A stretch of DNA of 64,000 bases from Hybos culiciformis. Its lineage: Eukaryota > Arthropoda > Insecta > Diptera > Hybotidae. A program made the translations under genes and the position numbers. This document shows, one piece after another, positions 36,217 to 47,325 of this stretch (within the stretch, counting starts at the first letter, position 1; every line of letters starts with the position of its first letter). The notes under the pieces are model-generated. The model worked only from the letters and a program-made list of their open reading frames with translations, ran no database searches and was not told the DNA's origin. The stretch is taken from the NCBI GenBank assembly GCA_964007475.1, contig OZ023273.1, forward strand, positions 87,624,930 to 87,688,929. Reading direction: 5' to 3'.

Positions 36217-36895
36217 TGTAGTGGTTATGTTGTATACCATAAGGTTGCTGTAGTGCCCTCTTTGAGTATGACACTCTTCACTCATATAAGATTAATCATA
36301 TATAGTATGAGTGATGAGTGAGATCTTCAATATGCTTTGGGGGTACTTTCTCTCTCTCCTCATTATTATAAAAGTAATACATTAGTTTTAAGTAACTAGA
36401 GTTGTCAAGAGGAAGTGATAGAATAAAGTCATAAGTTGAATTACACACACCAACTTGTTGTGTTTCATTTATACAATTAAATAATACCAGTAGGTATTCA
36501 ATAATGAAAATCCGTATTATAATTGTATACGATGTAAAATCATTACATCTATATTTATTATATTATTAATTCATTTTACAATCATCCATAATTCATTTTA
36601 CAATCATCCATTAATAAAAAAAACTTATTTTTTTATATATGCAAAATTCTACAATTTTACTTTAAATTTAATTTTGACTTAACTCTTCAAAATTCTGATT
36701 TTGTCTAAAATATAATTTCTTTACCTGAATTTTATTTCAGGTCAAAATTGAGGAAAATATCATTTTTTGCACATCGTATGATTTATATACTGTTAATTAT
36801 TATTTAATAATCTGAACAATAAGAATTGTATATAAATCATACGATATTTTAAAGATGATTAATTTTAGGGGTTTGTGTGTCCGAGTGCCACTACA
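36217..36895 (-). repeat. 3' LTR of the gypsy element
   Basis: Bounded by TGTAGTGG (36217) and its inverse CCACTACA (36895), the usual TG...CA LTR ends. About 215 bp at 36675-36895 are nearly identical to 44690-44912, with a few substitutions and a 15-bp indel. It contains an 18-bp inverted repeat (ATCGTATGATTTATATAC / GTATATAAATCATACGAT). The lower part (36217-36670) has no counterpart in the 5' LTR remnant; it carries AATAAA-like and TATAAAA-like signals on the plus strand and might in part be a separate insertion. Confidence 0.7.
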
Positions 36896-36910
36896 TCACC
36901 CTCCCCTGAG
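36896..36910 (-). promoter_or_regulatory. polypurine tract
   Basis: On the minus strand AGGGGAGGGTGA ends directly at the TG of the 3' LTR, where plus-strand DNA synthesis primes in LTR elements. Confidence 0.75.
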
Positions 36911-37088
36911 TGAGTTCAAGGTGAACTACGATAAAAAAGAAAAGAAATTAACAAACTCTAAAAAGAAAAAATATATGAAAATTTTTAAATGCAATAAAAT
37001 TTTAAATGCAATAATTAAACAATCTTGATGTATATTTAAAAAAAATCGTGACACAAACCTTTTGAACAAGTAAAGACTTCAAGTTACA

Positions 37089-37250
37089 ATAGTAGATTAC
37101 AATACATGTTAAGAAAATTTGTTATTCTTGCGAGTTGTGTATACACACAAACACATAGACACTAGTCATGTTTATATCACGAGACCGAAGGTCGAGTGAT
37201 ATAATATTGACGAGTGTCTATGTGTTTGTGTGTATACACAACGAGCTGTA
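37089..37250. mobile_element. foldback repeat family, copy 2
   Basis: GTTGTGTATACACACAAACACATAG (37134 on) is mirrored by CTATGTGTTTGTGTGTATACACAAC (to about 37242), with TATATCACGAGACC / GGTCGAGTGATATA in the loop. The left flank ATAGTAGATTACAATACATG (37089) matches the inverse of 17917-17960. The two copies therefore share more than the hairpin. Confidence 0.8.
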
Positions 37251-38928
37251 TCATCACCAACACTAAGATAATCAGCCGTGTAGTTGAAATGTAAACAAAA
37301 CTTTTCGTAGGGATAATAAATAAAAAATTCCCACTAGTTTTAAAATTTTTGTTCGCGACGTTGGTTTGAGTGATTTTAATTTAATTTTTTTTTCTAATTT
37401 TTAAAATATTTAAAAATTAAATTAATAACAAACGTAAAGATAAATTAATAAAAAATCTATTTTTTATTAGTTTCGTAAAAAAAATTAATTTTTAATACCT
37501 ATCCGAAATAAAATAAAAATCCTTCCTAGGACAATTTTTTCTTAACTACAGTACAGGTGGATTTTTACTTGTTGTTTTTTTTTTACAAAAATGGAATGAA
37601 AATATTTAATTTTAATTTACCTATTTTCATAAATAAATTAAAAATAATTTTTGAAACTGATTGAAATTTTGAAATAAAAAAATTATAAAAAAAAAAATTA
37701 TTGTGATAAAATCAAAACATTTATTTTAAGTGGATTTTAAAGAATTTTTTTTTTAATAAAAATAATTTTCAATCCAAATTTTTAATGAAAATATATTCAA
37801 AAAGTGAATTAAGATTTAAAGTTATTTTCAATAAATAAATAAAAAAATATGATTTCAAATACCTACAAAATATAAAAGTTTCATTTCAAATACAAAATAA
37901 TAAAAAAAACTTTTGTTTTGTACAGGTAGAAGGTAGGAACATACCCACATAAGTAGGTGGGTCCCCATGTAGAAAAACAGCCACGTAAGTGCACAAGTTC
38001 GATTTGTCCGAAATTTGGTGAGAGAGTAGGGACCCTTACATCCCAGAAGGTTTCTACCGGTAAGCTCTCGTTTCAGGGATATGCAGTCCCATAGTTTTCA
38101 TATGTTAAGTAGGTATACTAACTACTTGCTTTGTAGTAACCAAATGCTTTTTTTTTTCGTAATATGAGTTTTTTTAAATAAAAAGTTGTTTTTTTGAATC
38201 GAAGACGGCAGCCGCCTCCTCCAATCCCCTTAATTTTTTGTTTGTTTCGCGACGCTCTTTCGTTATTAGGTATTTTTAATGTACCTGATCTGATAAGAAT
38301 ACACGTACCTGATATATGAACTCTTTGGGGGGTCATATCTCTGAAATAAGAGCTTGTCGGTGAAAAAGGTCTTGGATTTGAGGGTTTGGGTACCACCTCT
38401 ACTGCCTCAACAAATTTAAGCTAAATCGGGATTGTACACGTTAGCTGAACTTTGTCCAAAACATCTAATAAGAGCTAGGTACGATAGCTAGATGGTTTTT
38501 TTAGTTTATATAAATTTTAATTAAATTTTAAAACATATTTGAATTTTTTTAATTTAATTTAAAATTAAAGATAAGTAAAGTATAATAGGTACCTAGAGCT
38601 TAGAAATTATAACAAAAAAAAAATTCAATTTACTTTACCAGGAAGAAAAAAAATTTATGGATTAAATTTGTTCGATTTATGGAAACTTTCATTTAAACAA
38701 ATACGGTTTTTTTCTTAAAAATTAATAATAATCCTGTAATAAATCACATTTAATAATTAAATTATATTTTTTTTGCTTTTAATCGCATTTTAGAGATTAA
38801 TCTTTAGTTTTTGTATAGGAAATCTCATAGGGTTTCATACATTTGTATGATTTTTATGCCTACGAGATGCTGTCTATGTATTGTTTTTTTTTTTAATAGG
38901 GGGCTTTTAATTTATGTTGGTATTGGCT

Positions 38929-39005
38929 GTATAACAAATTTGATTAACATGTATTGTATACTGCTTTAATGTGCATGGGAGAGGGAGTTGAAAACAATAC
39001 ATTTA
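38929..39005 (-). repeat. foldback family flank, copy 3
   Basis: The inverse of this segment matches 16930-17017: CATGCACATTAAAGCAGTAT, then ACATGTTAAT, then AAATTTGTTATACAGC. The hairpin itself is absent here. Confidence 0.65.
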
Positions 39006-40489
39006 CAATGAAAAAAATAAACAAAAAAGTTCAAAATGAAGCAAGGAAATAAAATTTAATTAATACGGAAGTTGCTGCCATTTTCCTCGTTTGTTGATAA
39101 AAGAAAAAAAAAATTCTTACTTGACATTTGACAATTGACAGCAGACTTTAAAATGACAACAAAGATATTTTCAGGGTTACCATTGTTCTATTTTTATTCA
39201 TTTTGTTTTTTTGAATAAAAATAAGTGCAATTTTTGAAGTGTGGTTTAAATTTTTGTACTAAAAACCAACCACACTCGTTTAAAAATTTAGTAGTAGAGG
39301 TTCGAAGATCCTTTAAAAATAGTAGATTGAAACACATGTTAAGAAAATTCATCGACTGATCGACTGGCCGCTTTTTAGAAAAAAAAAAAAATAGCCGTGT
39401 ATTTTTTTATTGGTTCTTTTTTTTTTTTTTTTTTGCTCAGAGGGAAAATATAGATTAGCTCAGAGAGAAAATATAGATTTTTAGCATTATAAACTAAGCT
39501 TTGTTTGACATTGATATGATGCATGTGAGAGGTATACATTTTTTTTTTTTTTTGTATTTGTTTGTATTGAAATATTGTGAGTGTGAGTCATTGATATGAG
39601 AGTAGAAAGGATACCACATGATTTAAAATTTTTGAAGCATCTTTTTTATTTTACGATATCCAGTGTCGTAGATTTTTCTATAAAAAAGTAATATTTCAAG
39701 AGGCTCGTTGGGGCTTGCTTTTAAAATTTAAAAGATTATATAGGTGATGGTAAAAGAAAATAGCACTTTTTATTTATAGCATATGTAAAAATAGATGGCG
39801 AACATTAATAAATTTTTTATTTTAAATTATTTCTGATGAAAAAATTATGCAGGGAAATATTTTTACCTGTAGAATCTCTGCACAATGATATTCCGCAGAT
39901 GTTGGAACTTTTTCTATCTATTTTTATTAATTACTTAATTAATTATAACTTAAATAAAATTTCAATTCGTAAATTTTCATACAAATTTCAAGAAAATAAA
40001 AATTTCATATGTTGTGCTAAAAATAAAATATACATATCTTATAAAAAATAAAAAATTTGTAACAGGTCACAAATTTTCCAAATTCTAATCCCACCCCATT
40101 AATTCAAAGAAATTAACGGCGCACATGGAAGTCGTATATCAAAATTCAAAAAAAAAAAAAAATTCTATAGAAAAATATTTTTTTGAGAAAAAAAAAAGTG
40201 CTTCAAAAAATTTGTATGGGAATATATTGACATGTTCTCTGTATACTCTGTGGTGTGAGTGATATTATTTTTGTTTATAGTATTACGCAGTTCAAAATGA
40301 AGAATGTAATTACAATATAGAGCAATGTAAATACAATTTACATCACAGAGAAATGTAAATACAATTTACATTCCTCTATAATTGCATGTGTATTGATGCA
40401 TGTAATGGACCATTTACCGAGCTAAATTTGCGAATGTAAATACAACTTACCGAAGCCCTGCGCATTAAAATATTTTACGTGTGCAACTT

Positions 40490-41285
40490 TTGAGAATTTA
40501 TTTCAAATGCTGGTCTAATTCGGTTAATATTTATTGTAGAGTTTTTATTATTGATCTTTACTACGAACGTATTTCTAGAACGACGAATACCCTCGTAAGG
40601 ACCGTCATAAGTTGGCGCTAACGTAGGTTTAATTTTGTCATTTCTTATCCAAACAAACTTGCAGCTGTCTAATTCCTTAGGAACGAAAATATTGACTTGT
40701 TTTGCTCGTCGAGTTGGTGTTGGGATAAGATTTTGCATCGTTTGCCTTAGCTTAGTAATAATCTGGTCGGAAGTTACGTCGATAGGAGACTGAATCAAAA
40801 ATTCGCCTGGTAGCTTAAGTGTTTGTCCGTAAACTAGTTAGGCAGGTGAACATTTTAAGTCTTCTTTTACTGAAGCACGAATTCCAAGAATTTATTTCAA
40901 ATGCTGGTCTAATTCGGTTAATATTTATTGTAGAGTTTTTATTATTGATCTTTACTACGAACGTATTTCTAGAACGACGAATACCCTCGTAAGGACCGTC
41001 ATAAGTTGGCGCGAACGCAGGTTTAATTTTGTCATTTCTTATCCAAACAAACTTGCAGCTGTCTAATTCCTTAGGAACGAAAATATTGACTTGTTTTGCT
41101 CGTCGAGTTGGTGTTGGGATAAGATTTTGCATCGTTTGCCTTAGTTTAGTAATAATCTGGTCGGAAGTTACGTCGATAGGAGATTGAATAAAAAATTCGC
41201 CTGGTAGCTTAAGTGTTAGGCAGGTGAACTAGTTAGGCAGGCGAACATTTTAAGTCTTCTTTTACTGAAGCACGAATTCCAAGAA
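40490..41285 (-). repeat. tandem duplication (about 396 bp) of integrase C-terminal region
   Basis: Two head-to-tail units (about 40490-40888 and 40889-41285) are almost identical. Each encodes the integrase C-terminal tail (QTMQNLIPTPTRRAKQVNIF..., PTYDGPYEG, STININRIRPAFEINS). The duplication breaks the end of the reading frame. Few differences (for example one Ala/Leu change) suggest it is young compared with the element. Confidence 0.9.
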
Positions 41286-42210
41286 GTATAATTGGAAGTT
41301 CGGCACTCCAGTTAGTAACGTTCAGTCTTGATTTTAAGCAGTCTTTTAGTTGGCGGTGAAAACGTTCAACTAGTCCATTGGATTGCGGGTGGTAAGGTGT
41401 AGTTCGAATTCGGTGAACTCCTAGTAACCCGGTAAGTTGCGTGAAAAGCTTAGATTCGAATTGTCCTCCTTGGTCAGTTGTTATGATGGACGGACAACCG
41501 AATCTGGAAATGTAGTTTGAGACGAACGTGTTTCCTACAGATTTTGCTGAAGTGTCAGATAAACAATATGCTTCTGGCAGCCTTGTAAAACGATCTATAA
41601 TAATAAGTATGTGGGTGAAATTATTTGAAATTGGAAATGGTCCTACTATATCCATGTGGATATATTCAAAACGAATAGAAGGAATATCGAAAGTACCTTG
41701 TTGTGGAATTGTGTGAGGATGAATCTTGGACTGCTGGCACGGTTTACAAGCCTTGGTCCACAGATTTATGTCACCATTTAATTTAGGCCAAAAATATCGT
41801 GTTCCTATTAGCTTCCTGGTAGCTCGAGTACCTGGGTGTGATAGGTTGTGAAGTTGGTTAAATATTTGTCGTCGTAAAGTTTGGGGAACGTAAGGTCGGA
41901 ATTTGCCTGTCGGAGATTCGCAATATAACGAAATATCTGTTAAATCGATTACCTGTAACTTCCAAGTTGATGTTTTTGTATTGTTGAATAATAAATTTCG
42001 TAATTCGTCGTATTGATTTTGTAAAGTTTCAATTTTTTTTAAATCAAAAGTCTCGTTTTCTGTGTTTGCACTGTTGATTCTAGATAAACTGTCAGCTACG
42101 ACATTACTCGCGCCGGAGATATGTCGGATGTCAGTCGTCAATTGTGCTATGAAGTCGAGGTGTCGCGTTTGTCGTGGACTACGTTCTGTTTTAGAGGATA
42201 TGGCATTCAC
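41233..42210 (-). pseudogene. gypsy integrase (with RNase H end)
   Basis: An open frame of 325 codons. The N-terminal zinc domain is visible (LSHPG ... CKPCQQ, HHCC type), then the catalytic core with D in HMDIVGPFP, D in TTDQGGQFES and E in PQSNGLVERFHRQLKD, the DDE triad of retroviral-type integrases that join cDNA to host DNA. The frame opens with the end of RNase H (VADSLSR region). It is the best-preserved part of the element, but its C-terminus runs into the 396-bp duplication and the frame is not joined to RT. Confidence 0.88.
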
Positions 42211-42640
42211 TAGCGGTTTATGATCTGTGAAAATTACGAAGTTTCTGCCTTCGATAGCGTGACGAAAATGTTTTATTGAAGCGTAAATCGCAAGTAGTTC
42301 GCGATCGAAAGCTGAATATTTCTTTTCGGGTGCTGTTAACTTTCTAGAGAAAAATGCCAGTGGTTGTTAACCTTTGTCAGTATGTTGCTGTAAAACTGCA
42401 CCGATAGAACTGTGAGATGCGAATAACTGCCATTTTCGAGCGGAAATGCAAGAATAGTTGCTTTAGCTAATGTCTTTTTAGCCAATTCAAAAGGGTCGTT
42501 CAAAAAATCGGGCCATGAGAAATCTTGTTTCTTGGTTTTGGATTTATTGAAAGCTGTTAGGTGGTCATAAATCGGAATTAGAATTTTAGCGATCTCGGGA
42601 AGAAATCGATGATAAAAGTTGATCATACCCAAAAATCTTT
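42200..42640 (-). pseudogene. gypsy RT connection and RNase H region, frameshifted
   Basis: 42336-42632 begins MGMINFYHRFLPEIAKI, the classic start of the RT thumb/connection in Ty3/gypsy, and then changes frame. RNase H follows in another frame: a FSRKLTAPEKKYSAFDRELLA-like block near 42300-42350 and FTDHKPLV near 42215, whose Asp is one of the metal-binding residues. At least two frameshifts. Confidence 0.8.
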
Positions 42641-42649
42641 GTATAGATT

Positions 42650-43233
42650 TTATAGAGGTAGGGATCGGAAATTCGTTAATAATTTTAACTCTTTCAGCTG
42701 AAGGAAGTATTCCTTCGGCTCTGACTGTGTGACCAAGAAACTGTAGTGATTAACACCGAAAAGACATTTGGATAAATTGACAGTTATACCATATACTTGT
42801 AATCTGTGAAACAAAAGTCTAAGATGTTTAGCGTGTGAAACTGCGTCTTTCGAAGTCACTAGAATGTCGTCGATGTAGACGAAAAGAAAGTCTAAACCTC
42901 TGCACACCTCGTTTATAAACCTTTGGAAGGTTTGTGCAGCGTTTCGAAGTCCAAACGGCATTCTTTTGAATTCGAATAAACCAATTGGAGTAGTGCGACA
43001 GGAATTAGGTGAAAAGCACGTACTAGATCGATTTTAGAAAAAATGCTCCAACCGTTTAGATTGAGCGAAAAATTTTGTAAGTGAGGTGCCGGATATCGGT
43101 CGGGAACGGTAACAGTATTAAGCTGTCTATAATCACCACAAGGTCTCCAGTCAGAGCTATTCGTTTTCTTCACCATGTGTAGTGGTGACGAAACTGGCGA
43201 GCTTGATGGCTGGCAGATGCCTAATTCATTCAT
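42650..43233 (-). pseudogene. gypsy reverse transcriptase, frameshifted
   Basis: 43233-42913 carries the fingers and first palm motifs: [24 protein letters not shown] and [15 protein letters not shown] with the first catalytic Asp. 42961-42650 continues in another frame with [19 protein letters not shown] and FVYIDDILV, whose YIDD box has both catalytic Asp residues. The overlap region near 42960 contains the frameshift. Copies RNA into cDNA in intact relatives; here it cannot be made as one protein. Confidence 0.88.
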
Positions 43234-43315
43234 CAGCTCGAACTCCTTTTTAGCGACGTTAAGTCGCGAAACGTCTAAGCGTCTTGCGCAAGCTGATGAA
43301 AGAGAACATTAGTCA

Positions 43316-43851
43316 TTATGTGGTGCGTAATGCTGGCCTATTATAATCAGGTGTCAGTATTAAAGACAGGAATTCTTTTATAATGTTTGAAAATTCGTTT
43401 TGTATGATTGAAATTTTGGGGATCGGCGTTGTTGTTTTTAAACTAATTGAGTTGATTTTTACGTCAGTCAGTGGATCAATAATTTTCTTTTTCTTTATAT
43501 CCACGATAAGTCCAAATTTGTTTAAAAAGTCGGCTCCTATTATCGCTCGATCAATATCAGCTAAAACGAATTGGTGTAAAAATTTGCGACGCAAGCCGAG
43601 ATCTAATTTGAGAAATCGGTTGCTAAAGTTTTGATTGAGGTGCCGTTGGCGGCTGATAGGCAAATATCGCAAGAGTTTCTATTAAAGTTACCGGCTGGTA
43701 TTATAGACAGGTCTGCGCCGGGATTGATTAGAAATTTTATTTTGTTGTCTGGGTCGGTAACGAATAAGCGGCTGTTGTAAACGCCTGTACCGCTAGCCGC
43801 GATAATCGGTTGGCGTTTTAGTTTGGAGAAGATTTTTCTTCGCATCGACAT
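43316..43851 (-). pseudogene. gypsy aspartic protease, active site altered
   Basis: 43851-43603 carries FVTDPDNKIKFLINPGADLS. In related elements the loop reads LVDTGADLS, so both the catalytic Asp (to Asn) and the following Thr (to Pro) are changed. 43672-43316 continues in another frame with the C-terminal part (FVLADIDRAIIGADFLNKFG), including the ILGxDFL-like flap end. One frameshift lies near 43640. Confidence 0.85.
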
Positions 43852-44422
43852 TTTTTCGCCTTATCGCCCAACTTTTGATGGTACCAACATAAAACTTTTG
43901 TAGTCGATGATTTATTTCTATTTCTGCTAGATGATTTCCGAAATCAGAATTAGTATTGTTGACTTGAGAAATTAAAGCGCTATTATGAGCCTCAGAAATT
44001 TTATTGGCCATTGTGGCTAGCTCGTCTAAAGTTTTCTCGGCGACTGAAATTATGGCAATCTGTACCACTTGTGGTAATTTTCCAAGTCACAAATTTTTTA
44101 TAATTTCATCCATAAAAGATATTTATTTATGCTCGGTTGGACTCTCAGAAAGAAGATCGATTGTTGATTCGCAGGTATCGACGGGTAACGATGCTATTGT
44201 TAAGCAATATTTTGTATCGTCGTTAGTTATTCTATAAGCTACGAATTGAGCTTCCTCTTGGATAAACCAAGTAGTCGGATTTTGGGGCCAAAATTGCGGT
44301 AGCCGAACACGAACCGAGTCGATATTAGGAGCGGCCATACTGGTGCCTGTAGACGGGGTAGTCGTAGTATCACTCGTACCAGTAGCTGCAGTCGTGTCTG
44401 ACTTTCCACTTGTATCTGTCAT
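43793..44422 (-). pseudogene. gypsy Gag, frameshifted
   Basis: The start ATG at 44422 gives MTDTSGKSDTTAATG and then SVRVRLPQFWPQNPTTWFIQ, the Gag N-terminal signature of CsRn1-like elements. This frame stops at 44123. The C-terminal half resumes at 44068 (ISVAEKTLDELATMANKISE). A CWYHQKLG-type zinc-knuckle start is visible near 43890 in another frame. Forms the particle in intact elements. The 44467 upstream extension is leader sequence. Confidence 0.8.
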
Positions 44423-44689
44423 AGTGTAAACAAAATGTGTGTGTTTAAAATAAAATTTGAAAGTCAAAAGTAGAAATCAATAATAAAATTCAAAACAAAT
44501 TTGTACCCGAAGAATTTAAATATTATTCAAGTTTTATAAATATTTTTATGATGTAAGCAAAAAAATATTTCCAGGTAAGTTAATTTTAATTGTACGATAC
44601 CAGAAAATAATGCACAAAAATTATTTTTGTTAAAAAATTCTAAAAAAATTCTCCAAAAAAAATATGTTGCAAAAAAAATGTTGTATGTA

Positions 44690-44912
44690 AATTTAATTTA
44701 CAAATTGACTCTTCAAAATTCTGATTTTGACTAAAATATACCTGAATTTTATTTCAGGTCAAAATTGAGGAAAATATCATTTTTTGCACATCGTATGATT
44801 TATATACTGTTAATTATTATTTAATAATCTGAACAATTAGAATTGTATATAAATCATACGATATTTTAAAGATGATTAATTTTAGGGGTTTGTGTGTCCG
44901 AGTGCCACTACA
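44690..44912 (-). repeat. 5' LTR remnant of the gypsy element
   Basis: Matches 36675-36895 closely and ends CCACTACA at 44912, next to TATA. Homology fades below 44690, and no second LTR end or convincing primer-binding site (TGG...) was found between here and the gag start, so the 3' part of this LTR is probably deleted or replaced. Confidence 0.75.
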
Positions 44913-44916
44913 TATA

Positions 44917-45235
44917 TAAGTAATTCTCATTTTCAATCAATTCAAATAGTAGAGCTTTCATTTCTAATTAATCCAAATTGACCAATTGCATTTCCATAAT
45001 TGGTGAAATTTTACAAAATCGACAAAATTATTCAATATTTTACATTGAAATTAGTATGAAAATCTCAATTTTATTTGAACTATATAATAAAATATTAATT
45101 AGTTAATAAAATACGAAATGAAATCTGTATATTTTATATTACTTTTCAAGCAAATACTGTGAAGGAACGAATTACGACAGAAAGTTTTATTCCAAATTTT
45201 ATTAAAAATATTTATTCATATTTATTGAAGTAAAA
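44917..45235. other. AT-rich non-coding
   Basis: Flank between the gypsy element and the Helentron helicase end. Nothing recognised. Confidence 0.4.
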
Positions 45236-45239
45236 AACT

Positions 45240-45921
45240 TGGATTCTATCAACTCAATTTCAAGTTGTCCTAAAGGTTCACCATTGCCTTCTTTAGTTAG
45301 TATATTAGAAAATGCAATATTTGCCTGCCTCATGACTTCGTTGAGTTGATAAAATTTAAGTGTGATTTAATAGGGATATATATTGGTGTTGCTCGTACCG
45401 GTGGTCAATAGAAGTTCTGCACTGATCATACTTATTTCATCGATGATTATTACTTTTACATATCTAAAAAGAGATCTATACAAATGTTTGACAGAGGCAA
45501 TAGAGATGACAGAGGCAATAGTTTTGAAATTGAAATTCGAAGTGCTGTATGAATTGTTGTAGCATCAATTGCTACAGCAGCTTTACCAGTCGTAGCACAA
45601 GTTATGTAAGCATTGCAATAGCCGTCTGTATGAGTAAATCTATTATAATGTCCATTATTAGTTTAATGACGAAAGTTTTACCAGCGCCTGCTGGACCAGT
45701 GAAAAAAAAATTTGTAAAGGAGCTTGATCTGGAGTTTCTAAATGATGAATAATATTCACTAATAATTCTTTTTGTTTTTTGTTAGTCATTCTCATGAGCT
45801 CGTAGAATTGATGCCTGTCCATCAACTTCTTTTCTTTTTTTTTTTCAATAGCACCAAGTTTGCTCAGAGCTGCATTTTGTATATCAGGATTAATAACGGA
45901 ATGTGGATCACGCCCTAACAT
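45240..45921 (-). pseudogene. Helentron Pif1-type helicase, truncated
   Basis: The frame from 45921 covers MLGRDPHSVINPDIQNAAL up to the ATP-binding site. The Walker A motif GPAGAGKT is readable just past a small shift near 45705. Walker B (IIIDEISMIS) follows near 45445, and QLNEVMRQANIAF near 45330 matches a conserved Pif1 block. Later helicase motifs are missing; the gypsy element lies only about 300 bp beyond. In Helitrons this domain unwinds DNA during rolling-circle transposition. Confidence 0.85.
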
Positions 45922-45944
45922 ATCGTAAGGATCATTTTCAAAAA

Positions 45945-46475
45945 TTACATTGGCACTAATTCCCCATCTTGGTATTCATCATTATCCCTACATAATTGTC
46001 TGCAAATTTCTAGTGTTTTTTGTATGTATATGTTCAATTCGAATTCTTTTCTTCGTTCTACAATCAAATCTTTGTTATTCTCATATATTTCTATGAATTT
46101 ATTTTCAGCTAGAATGTCATTATCTTCACTTCTAAATGCAATATGTAATAAAACCATTTCTCGTCTATAATCATTAAAGTTATCCGCCATATCGTAATTA
46201 CGGTATCTTATAATTCTTGGAGTGTCTTTTACAGTATATTCTCCTTTTCTGTTGATGAACTATTTAGCAACGAACTGAGCTAGCGTAACATTATCTAATT
46301 TCTTGGCTCTTTTTTCATATTTATCAAACCAATTTTCTTTCCATACATCTGTACATTCATTATCCAGTTCATTCAATTCTTTTAAACTCTTCCTTATTCT
46401 TTGGCGTTCTGAGGGATATATGGTTGGTATGTAAACGGTAGCTGTTGATGACTTGGCCATAGGTTCTCGTAACAA
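45945..46475 (-). pseudogene. Helentron linker between Rep and helicase
   Basis: 46475-46260 reads MLREPMAKSSTATVYIPTIY and PSERQRIRKS, a phrase strongly conserved in Helitron proteins after Rep. 46190-45945 continues with MADNFNDYRREMVLLHIAFR and acidic/lysine-rich sequence. The two frames agree but are separated by a stop near 46260. Role beyond linking the domains is unknown. Confidence 0.8.
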
Positions 46476-46599
46476 AAACCTTGCAGCTTCTTGCGCCGAC
46501 CTACAGAATGAAGTACATCAATACTCTTTTTTTTTTTTGTAATATCAACAATTCTGGGTTTTCGTCCATTATCTGAATAATTTAACGTTGTTAATTGCT

Positions 46600-47248
46600 A
46601 ATTCCTCTGTTGTGTTTGTTAACATATTCAACAACGTACGCAGCACAAGCATACTCATCTTGATTGATTTGAAAATCCATGTTTGATTTCAAATGATGCA
46701 ATACAAATGAATTAAATGAATTATGCGATTTTTCTGAAGGTGTTCTGCGATAAAATAATCTTGGGCCGTTGATTCCAGCGTGAATAATATTGTATTAATG
46801 CTCATCTGAAGCAATATTATTGTGAATATAAAAGTGATGAAAATCTGTATACATACTCGAAATTTTCCAAGTTCGTTCTAATTAATTTATAATGTTCTTT
46901 ATATTCTTTAAATATTTTTTCAGAAAAATTGGAATCAGTATCTTTCATAGGTAACAATGTATTGTGTTTCGAGATGGCATAAAAGGTGCACCAAATCGAC
47001 ACCTTCTATAAAAAAATGGATTATTGGGATCCATTTTTTTTATAGCAGGTGAAAGTGTGTTTATGCGTTTGCAATTTAATATTACCAGATGCTTCTGCCT
47101 CAGATACGGAAACTAAATCGTCAATCATTTGAATGACGTCTTTGTCGTTACTTAAAACATTTTTTGGTGCATTATTCAACCATAAAAGAATATGAGCATG
47201 AGGGCTGCCACGATGCTGAAGTTCTATTCTCTTAAAATAATGAATCAC
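46600..47248 (-). pseudogene. Helentron Rep (HUH endonuclease) core, broken
   Basis: 47248-47021 has IELQHRGSPHAHILLWLNN, where HAH is the HUH metal-binding motif of rolling-circle Rep proteins. 47002-46817 carries the next conserved part (KHNTLLPMKDTDS). Near 46610-46660 the Y2-type motif YACAAYVVEYVNKH is readable with two tyrosines and the lysine. The pieces are in order but in different frames, so all three Rep motifs survive in a dead gene. Confidence 0.85.
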
Positions 47249-47325
47249 TCGATTTTCAAAATGGATTTTATTTCTTATATTGCAAAAGTTTCATCAAACA
47301 ATTAACTAGTTTATTAAAGTAAATA

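Larger units (their letters stand above)
36911..40470. other. foreign DNA in the 3' part of the gypsy element
   Basis: About 3.5 kb between integrase and polypurine tract, far more than a gypsy element without env needs. It contains foldback-family pieces (37089-37250, 38929-39005, 39320-39355) and a GC-richer repeat at 37980-38480. Two perfect ATGTAAATACAATTTACAT near-palindromes lie at 40325 and 40353. No env-like frame. Confidence 0.55.
36217..44912 (-). mobile_element. Ty3/gypsy LTR retrotransposon, decayed, CsRn1-like
   Basis: The element reads on the minus strand: 5' LTR remnant (44912), gag, protease, RT, RNase H, integrase, inserted DNA, polypurine tract, 3' LTR (36895-36217). TATA flanks both outer ends (36213-36216, 44913-44916), a 4-bp duplication fitting gypsy. 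The order PR-RT-RH-IN is that of Ty3/gypsy. The Gag phrase 'VRLPQFWPQNPTTWFIQEEA' and the CWYH..C knuckle resemble the CsRn1 clade. Several frameshifts, a changed protease active site and a duplicated integrase end show it is dead. Confidence 0.88.

Noticed and set aside
40325..40371. CRISPR-like or regulatory repeat (ATGTAAATACAATTTACAT twice)
   Set aside because: Only two copies, 28 bp apart, in AT-rich DNA of an animal genome; no array.
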